NCBI GenBank assembly: GCA_045132055.1
Contig: JBGURP010000039.1
Coordinates: forward strand, 124,001-188,000
Origin: F23-D06 sp045132055
Lineage (GTDB): Bacteria; Bacteroidota; Bacteroidia; Bacteroidales; WCHB1-69
Reading direction: 5' to 3'
Length of the DNA: 64,000 nucleotides
In this document: one piece after another, positions 58,692 to 64,000 of the stretch
Layout of the letters: the number at the start of each line of letters is the position of its first letter
Numbering within the stretch: position 1 is the first letter of the stretch
Notes under the pieces: generated by a model
The model's input: the letters and a program-made list of their open reading frames with translations, nothing else
Told to the model about the DNA's origin: nothing
Database searches by the model: none
Position numbers and translations under genes: made by a program

Positions 58692-61600
58692 GTGAGCAAG
58701 AAGAGACTGATCTGGAAAATACCCTGCATCGTTTTAGGTGTCATCTTGGGAATAGTGCTGTTGCTGTTGATTACGGTAACGGTTATTCTGGTGACGCCCA
58801 AGGCCCGCACGGCTGTCCTGCATAAATGTGTGGAGGTGGTCAATGAGCGGACCGATTGGGATGTGGATCTGGGACGGCTCTACCTGTCGCCTTTCCATCA
58901 TTCTCCGATGATTCTCTATCGTGCCTACAAGGGCAAAGAAGACCTGCCGCTGCGTATCGAAATAGACAGTCTCTATATAGGTCATCGCGGTAAGGATACG
59001 CTGGTTTACGTGCATGCCCTGCGCCTGCAAGGCAATATGAAGAAAGCTGAGAACGGAAAGTTGAGTAAGGATCTTACAGCCCGAACTATCGTCGTGGATC
59101 AACTGCTATTGGATCAAACGACTTTCCATTCCGACACCATGATAGACGCTGTTGGTGTTGATGTTATCTTGAGGCATCTGAATGTGAAGAGTCCGGGACT
59201 CAATATCGCGAAAGGTGATTACCCGCTACACGACTTGAAGATGGCGGATGCGTATGTGGGTATCGAGCTGCGTGACACCCCCTATGACGAGGACACCACC
59301 TCCACCTCGATGGCTTTCGATGTGCAGGATGGTGAATTGCACAATGTGCGGTTCCTGCTCAATCCGATGGGATTGGATATACGTGCCGGCACGCTGACTA
59401 CGAATGTTTTGGCTGATGTGGGAGGCGACCGCTACGATGCACGTCGCCTGAATATCGGGAATGCTTCGCTTACGCTCGGGACACTGTACCTGCCTTTTGA
59501 TACAATCTATGGGGATGCATTGGTGGATTTGAACACCGACCTGATTAGCTCGAACCGATTATACGCCCGCTCCGACTCGTTTGGAGCAAAAGCAGACTTG
59601 ACGGGTACGTTGCTGAATCTGGAGACGATGCGGGTGGATTTGGCTGGCAATGCCGATTATCTCGGCAATAAGGCAAATTTGAGAGGATTCTATGATATTG
59701 ATGATGAGATTTATGATTTGCTGGTGAATGTCAGTCAAGTGAATCTGAATCCATTTCTCAAAGACAGTACCCATGTGGAAATGGCAGGCATAATACATGC
59801 GCAGGGGAAAGGTCTGGATCCTCATTCTCCCGCGATGAAATGCAAAGTGGCCATGAATCTGACCAATTGCATCTATAATCAAATCAATGCTTCCGGCCTC
59901 ATGCTTGACGCCGAACTGGCCAATAAATCAGTGGCCGGTAACCTGCATTTGCCGGTTCAGATGACAGACCAAGACCTGAGGCTGAATGCAGAAACGGAGC
60001 ATCAGTTCCGCGTGTCAGACTTCTTTACCCCCGAGCGGATGAACGTGGATTACCATACGCAGATGAAGAATGTGATTGCCCATGCGGCAGGTGAGGATTT
60101 CGATATCAACTCTCTGAATCTTGATTTTACTACGGATACCTCCACAACGTTGTATTTGGTTACGCAGGGACTTACCATCGATGCACAAAGTCCGATGCAC
60201 GCCCTCCGGCTGGTGGATGAAGTGCACCCGTTGCTTGCAGCTGTTACCGACACAACGTTTGTTCAGGCCATTACCTCGTTAAAAGACCTGACGATGCTGG
60301 ATACGCTCCGGCAGCTTATACCAGACATTCAGGCGGAAATAGAACTGACGAAAGGTAGTCCGGTTCAGGCTTTCATCGAGCGGGCTGGGCTGGATATTAA
60401 CGAGTTGAATCTGTCGTTGAAGTCCAATTCTCTCCAATCAGACTTGGCATTGGATGCTTCTATCCCGTATTTTGACCATTCGGACGACAGTACGGGACTA
60501 CGCCTGCCTGCTGCTATAGCGTCGATGCGGGTAAACATGACGGAAGGCAAGACCATCGCCTCGCTCACTGCTAATTCCAGCATTACCGATGGCGTGATGA
60601 GTGTAAATGGTCTTTGCACCGATGCTGCGCTGCAACTGAATTTGGAACGAAACGGGCGCGAGCTGAAAGGAACGGGACATCTTGCATTGGACAGCCTCAT
60701 TTACGATGAAATGGATCTCGGAAGCCGAACGGCAGACATCAGGATTTCCCCATCGGAACAGTATGAAAATGCCATCCGGGCCGATGTGCGGTTGGACGAT
60801 ATCCCGCTTGAGTTGGTGGACAACATCCTTGATATGGAGGACATCGACCTCGACGGTATTGCTCGGGCGAAGGCTACCGCAGACGGTTTGCCTGCACAAC
60901 TGGACCTCTCCGCCGAAGTGCTCCCGTTAGATGTGACGGTCTATTACAAACCATACGAAGTGTTGTTGAATATGGCTGAGACGCCCATCGTAATGAAACA
61001 TAACAATTGTGAATTTAACGATTTGCACTTCTATTGCGCCGATAGTTCCTTTGTGACTGTTAACGGTGGGTTTGATCTCAATACGATGCGCTTGAATATC
61101 GATTTAGCTGCCGATAATTTCTCCCCGTTGATACTGGAACCGCAAGGCGTTTTACCCGTCTATGGCGACCTGGCCACTGATATCCGTGGACGGGTGTCCG
61201 GACCGCTTGACAGTATCCTCGCTGACTTGGATATCACCATCCTGCCTTCCACCGATCTTACCTATCCGATAGATAAAAAGAATCTGGCGCAAGTCAAACC
61301 GCAAGGTACGTTCAACGTGAAGTATAATACTGCTGAAGGGGAGCTTAAACTGGGCGGACAGATTGACATAGACGAAGGTGTGGTTCGCTATTCCCCCGAT
61401 TTATATCCTATCATGCCCTTCTATGTGGATTCAGGAAGCCATGTCGCCTTCAATGGCCCTTTAGGACAGGCGATGGTAAACGCCTCTGCTTCGCAGCAGG
61501 TGAAAGCGGATGTGCAATCGGAGGGCGAAGAGACTCGCCGTGTGCTTTTCAACACAGGCGTACGTGTGAACGGAATACTTGATTCTTTAGGTCTTAACGC

Positions 61601-63491
61601 CATAGGCTTCTTCCTCGAAGCGCCTGAAGACGAGTCCATCACGCGAGAACTTGCATCTATGGATGAGGATACGCGTGAAGGTATGGCAGCCGTATTGCTG
61701 ACTACTGGAATGTATATGGGCGAAAGCAATGTGGCTGCGCAAAAGGAAGGTTATACCCTGTCCAGCATCATCAACAGCCGTCTCAATGCTGCTATGGCTA
61801 ATTCCAAGATGGGGAAGATAGTAGATGTGGATATCAGTAGCGGGGAAACCGTGCATGCCTCTGGCAAGACCAAAGACATGAACATAGCCATCAGCAAATC
61901 CCTGTTCAATGATAAACTGCGCATCACGGTCGGCTCCACCATCTCCGACAATCCGGAGGTCAATAAAGCTAATGGGTTGTTCAGCCTTATATCCGCAGAC
62001 TATAAACTGACCCAGTCCGGTAATGTTTGTCTGCGCATGTTCTCCCAGCGCGATTATGACAATATCTTTGAAGGCGAACTCACAAAGTCCGGTATAGGTG
62101 TGGCGGCTACCAAGCAATGGAAGCGCAACCGGTTCTCACCTTCATTGGGCGATTCTATCACGCGTACATACAACCTCAAAGCAGATGCGGATATTGCTTA
62201 TCGTTCCAACAACAGCATCGGCCCTAACCTCACTCTCGCCCATTCAATGCGAAACCTCTTGGGACGCGGAGAGACATTCCTGGTCAAAGGCTATGGGGCG
62301 TACTATTGGTCGCTGCGCGAACGACAACCGGGAGACCCAAAAGGAAACGACACCTATAAGTTCGGAGTGGATGCCGCGCTTATCTTCCCGTATCTGCACT
62401 GGGTGGGCGACAACAACCCTGACGGTGATACTCGCTATCGAATTGGATATAAGTACGAGAACATAGCAGGTGGATACGGTGTTCACAAGTTCTCCGGAGC
62501 CTTCTCGTATTTTATTCGATCAACGGACCGTGTCACGCATGTCTTCACACCAGCATCGCTCTCTATAGTCAGGGTGAAGGTCGAGTCACCTGATCTGATT
62601 AATAATGCAGTTGACCAATCGGAACTTATCAAATTGCTTGCTGGAAACGAGTTTGTTCCCTCAATCGGCTATGGGTTTACCTATAGTGATTACCGCTCCA
62701 AACGTCGAGTCAACACCATGTTCGACTGTGAAGTCAAAGAAGCAGGTAACCTGACTAACGCCATCTATTGCATTTTTGGACACGCGTGGGGTGAGCAGAG
62801 CAAATCGATTGGCAAAATCCCCTTCGACCAGTTTGTCAGGTTGACGGCCGAACTGTGGAATAAGTTCAACCTGACGGATAGAGTGTGTATTGCAACGCGT
62901 CTTTTTGCAGGTACTAATATTCCGTTGGGAAACTCCTCCAACTATGCTCCGCTTTCCGAAGCCTTCTATGCCGGCGGTCCCAACAGCTTGCGCGCGTCCG
63001 AACCCTACGCCTATGGACCGGGAAATTTCCATAGTGCTCAACATAACCAGAATGTTTACCATGCTGGAGATGTAAAACTGGAAGCCAACTTCGAGCTGCG
63101 TTTCCCCATCGTTTGGAAACTCTATGGTGCCCTTTTTCTTGATGCTGGCAATGTATGGGAGTGGCATAACACCTCCGACATCCTCAGTAGCGAGGAATAT
63201 GCGTTACTTGTCGAGGCTTTGGAATTGACTGAAGATCTGCAGGACGGGATTATCGGAAATCCCAATTTTGCGAAACAGATAGCCTTGGGCACCGGCGCTG
63301 GACTCCGCCTCGACATCGACGGTCTTGTTATCCGTTTGGACTTAGGTGTTGGTATCCACGCACCATACCAGACATACAAATATACCAAGGAAGGCACACC
63401 TGATCTCTCTAAACCGATCAATACCTATTACAATATACCATCTGTCTTGGATGCCCTGCGCCTCAACTTCAGCATTGGGTATCCGTTCTGA
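58692..63491 (+). CDS. TamB-like protein fused to a C-terminal Omp85/TamA-type barrel
   Basis: 1599 residues from a GTG (RBS-like AAAGGAGAAG 11 bases upstream). N-terminal membrane anchor about 10-35 (IVLGVILGIVLLLLITVTVI). Then AsmA/TamB-type beta repeats through the periplasm to about 900, and the conserved TamB C-terminal domain (about 900-1146: GTFNVKYNTAEGELKLGGQI, LLTTGMYMGESN, FSLISADYKLTQSGNVCLRM). After KQWKRN near 1146 the chain continues into an Omp85 barrel (about 1165-1599): NLTLAHSMRNLLGRGETFLV, the L6-type motif GGPNSLRASEPYAYGPG, DAGNVWEW, GTGAGLRLDIDGLVIRLDLG and final SIGYPF. No POTRA domain. Normally TamB and TamA/TamL are separate proteins. Likely role: moving lipids or barrel proteins between the membranes. 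Confidence 0.85.
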   Translation: MSKKRLIWKIPCIVLGVILGIVLLLLITVTVILVTPKARTAVLHKCVEVVNERTDWDVDLGRLYLSPFHHSPMILYRAYKGKEDLPLRIEIDSLYIGHRGKDTLVYVHALRLQGNMKKAENGKLSKDLTARTIVVDQLLLDQTTFHSDTMIDAVGVDVILRHLNVKSPGLNIAKGDYPLHDLKMADAYVGIELRDTPYDEDTTSTSMAFDVQDGELHNVRFLLNPMGLDIRAGTLTTNVLADVGGDRYDARRLNIGNASLTLGTLYLPFDTIYGDALVDLNTDLISSNRLYARSDSFGAKADLTGTLLNLETMRVDLAGNADYLGNKANLRGFYDIDDEIYDLLVNVSQVNLNPFLKDSTHVEMAGIIHAQGKGLDPHSPAMKCKVAMNLTNCIYNQINASGLMLDAELANKSVAGNLHLPVQMTDQDLRLNAETEHQFRVSDFFTPERMNVDYHTQMKNVIAHAAGEDFDINSLNLDFTTDTSTTLYLVTQGLTIDAQSPMHALRLVDEVHPLLAAVTDTTFVQAITSLKDLTMLDTLRQLIPDIQAEIELTKGSPVQAFIERAGLDINELNLSLKSNSLQSDLALDASIPYFDHSDDSTGLRLPAAIASMRVNMTEGKTIASLTANSSITDGVMSVNGLCTDAALQLNLERNGRELKGTGHLALDSLIYDEMDLGSRTADIRISPSEQYENAIRADVRLDDIPLELVDNILDMEDIDLDGIARAKATADGLPAQLDLSAEVLPLDVTVYYKPYEVLLNMAETPIVMKHNNCEFNDLHFYCADSSFVTVNGGFDLNTMRLNIDLAADNFSPLILEPQGVLPVYGDLATDIRGRVSGPLDSILADLDITILPSTDLTYPIDKKNLAQVKPQGTFNVKYNTAEGELKLGGQIDIDEGVVRYSPDLYPIMPFYVDSGSHVAFNGPLGQAMVNASASQQVKADVQSEGEETRRVLFNTGVRVNGILDSLGLNAIGFFLEAPEDESITRELASMDEDTREGMAAVLLTTGMYMGESNVAAQKEGYTLSSIINSRLNAAMANSKMGKIVDVDISSGETVHASGKTKDMNIAISKSLFNDKLRITVGSTISDNPEVNKANGLFSLISADYKLTQSGNVCLRMFSQRDYDNIFEGELTKSGIGVAATKQWKRNRFSPSLGDSITRTYNLKADADIAYRSNNSIGPNLTLAHSMRNLLGRGETFLVKGYGAYYWSLRERQPGDPKGNDTYKFGVDAALIFPYLHWVGDNNPDGDTRYRIGYKYENIAGGYGVHKFSGAFSYFIRSTDRVTHVFTPASLSIVRVKVESPDLINNAVDQSELIKLLAGNEFVPSIGYGFTYSDYRSKRRVNTMFDCEVKEAGNLTNAIYCIFGHAWGEQSKSIGKIPFDQFVRLTAELWNKFNLTDRVCIATRLFAGTNIPLGNSSNYAPLSEAFYAGGPNSLRASEPYAYGPGNFHSAQHNQNVYHAGDVKLEANFELRFPIVWKLYGALFLDAGNVWEWHNTSDILSSEEYALLVEALELTEDLQDGIIGNPNFAKQIALGTGAGLRLDIDGLVIRLDLGVGIHAPYQTYKYTKEGTPDLSKPINTYYNIPSVLDALRLNFSIGYPF

Positions 63492-63607
63492 TAGAAAAAA
63501 TGATGGCTTCTTATAGGGCAATAATGGGCGATTTTAATGGTTGTTCAATGCACATTTGTTCAATCAACTCCTTATGCTGCGTTCATATTCTTTTCGAATT
63601 GAGCTTT

Positions 63608-64000
63608 TCATGACAACTTCTTCCCTACAATCCGCTGCATCACCACCGCGCAGGAGGCGTCGCCCGTGACGGACATGACTGTGCGGCCCATGTCGATAAT
63701 GCGGTCGATGCCGGCGGCCACGGCCACGCACTCCACCGGAATGCCCGCCGAGGCGAATACCATTGCCATCAAAGCCAAGCTGCCGCCCGGGATGCCTGGA
63801 GTGCCGATGGAAGCCACCGTGGAGGCGAATGCAATAGCCATGTACTGGCTCATGGTGAGGTCGATACCGCAGCATGTGGCCATGAACACTGAAGCCACAC
63901 CTAAGTAGATAGCCACACCGTCCATGTTGATGGTCGCCCCCAAAGAGAGCACAAAGCGACCGATGTCTTTGTTGACACCCAGCTTCTCAGTGCATTGCAT
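63608..64000 (-). CDS. Dicarboxylate/amino acid:cation symporter (DAACS), C-terminal part
   Basis: The last 130 residues of a gene that starts beyond the window edge. Signature: VLSLGATINMDGVAIYLGVA, then ASIGTPGIPGGSLALM (HP2 hairpin region) and GIDRIIDMGRTVMSVTGDAS with the substrate-binding Asp and Asn-type positions. Imports glutamate, aspartate or C4-dicarboxylates with sodium or protons. Nothing recognisable lies in 63492-63607. Confidence 0.93.
   Translation of the reverse strand: MQCTEKLGVNKDIGRFVLSLGATINMDGVAIYLGVASVFMATCCGIDLTMSQYMAIAFASTVASIGTPGIPGGSLALMAMVFASAGIPVECVAVAAGIDRIIDMGRTVMSVTGDASCAVVMQRIVGKKLS

Overview
The window reads as chromosomal DNA of a Bacteroidota bacterium, most likely an uncultured member of the order Bacteroidales. 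Evidence seen directly: many genes are preceded by the Bacteroidota promoter element TAnnTTTG(C) (about 18 copies listed); there are a TonB-dependent receptor with a carboxypeptidase-like N-terminal domain, two secreted proteins with type IX secretion (T9SS) C-terminal sorting domains, FISUMP and SUMF1 lipoprotein-type proteins, the Bacteroidota omega-like RNA polymerase subunit and the coaBC-DUF4835-recN cluster. No ribosomal RNA, prophage, CRISPR array or conjugative element was seen. The species cannot be named from the sequence.

Layout. 1-7.6 kb (minus): YncE-like surface lipoprotein, TonB-dependent receptor, bL28, and a 1119-residue secreted FISUMP protein. 7.8-16.4 kb (minus): a tight housekeeping run read in the order bamD, omega-like subunit, coaBC, DUF4835, recN, outer-membrane barrel, xseB, O-methyltransferase, trmD, O-antigen ligase. 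16.5-24.7 kb (plus): dnaX (split by a one-base frame change), a T9SS subtilisin, rsh (relA/spoT), a three-gene YtxH/holin-like envelope cassette and fba. 24.7-27.6 kb (minus): anaerobic ribonucleotide reductase nrdD-nrdG behind a cobalamin riboswitch. 27.7-31.6 kb (minus): an ECF sigma factor, three lipoproteins and a protein that has an inner-membrane helix joined by a long linker to an outer-membrane barrel, resembling the dual-membrane-spanning anti-sigma factors (Dma) of Bacteroides. 31.6-45.2 kb: hflX, an unidentified structured RNA of about 340 nt, yitT, maf, an alanine symporter, an M20 dipeptidase, a VanX-like dipeptidase, ispD, wecB, a nuclease, tex and gltX. 45.3-46.3 kb: a REP-associated tyrosine transposase (RAYT) between two arrays of short hairpins. 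46.3-56.7 kb: mutL, an orphan ABC ATPase, tRNA-Ser, a T9SS protein, YfcC, an AI-2E-family exporter, DUF1294, a cupin and a CPA2 antiporter. 57-64 kb: a tandem-SUMF1 lipoprotein, a 1599-residue TamB protein whose C-terminus is an Omp85/TamA-type barrel, and the start-truncated end of a dicarboxylate symporter.

The items most worth following up are (1) the TamB-TamA fusion at 58.7-63.5 kb, one chain predicted to run from the inner to the outer membrane; (2) the ECF/Dma-like/lipoprotein operon at 27.7-31.5 kb, a second two-membrane protein; (3) the structured RNA at 32.9-33.2 kb; (4) the RAYT with its ordered hairpin arrays, and the appearance of the same hairpins in frame inside a lipoprotein leader; (5) the cobalamin riboswitch on class III ribonucleotide reductase; and (6) the dnaX frame change.
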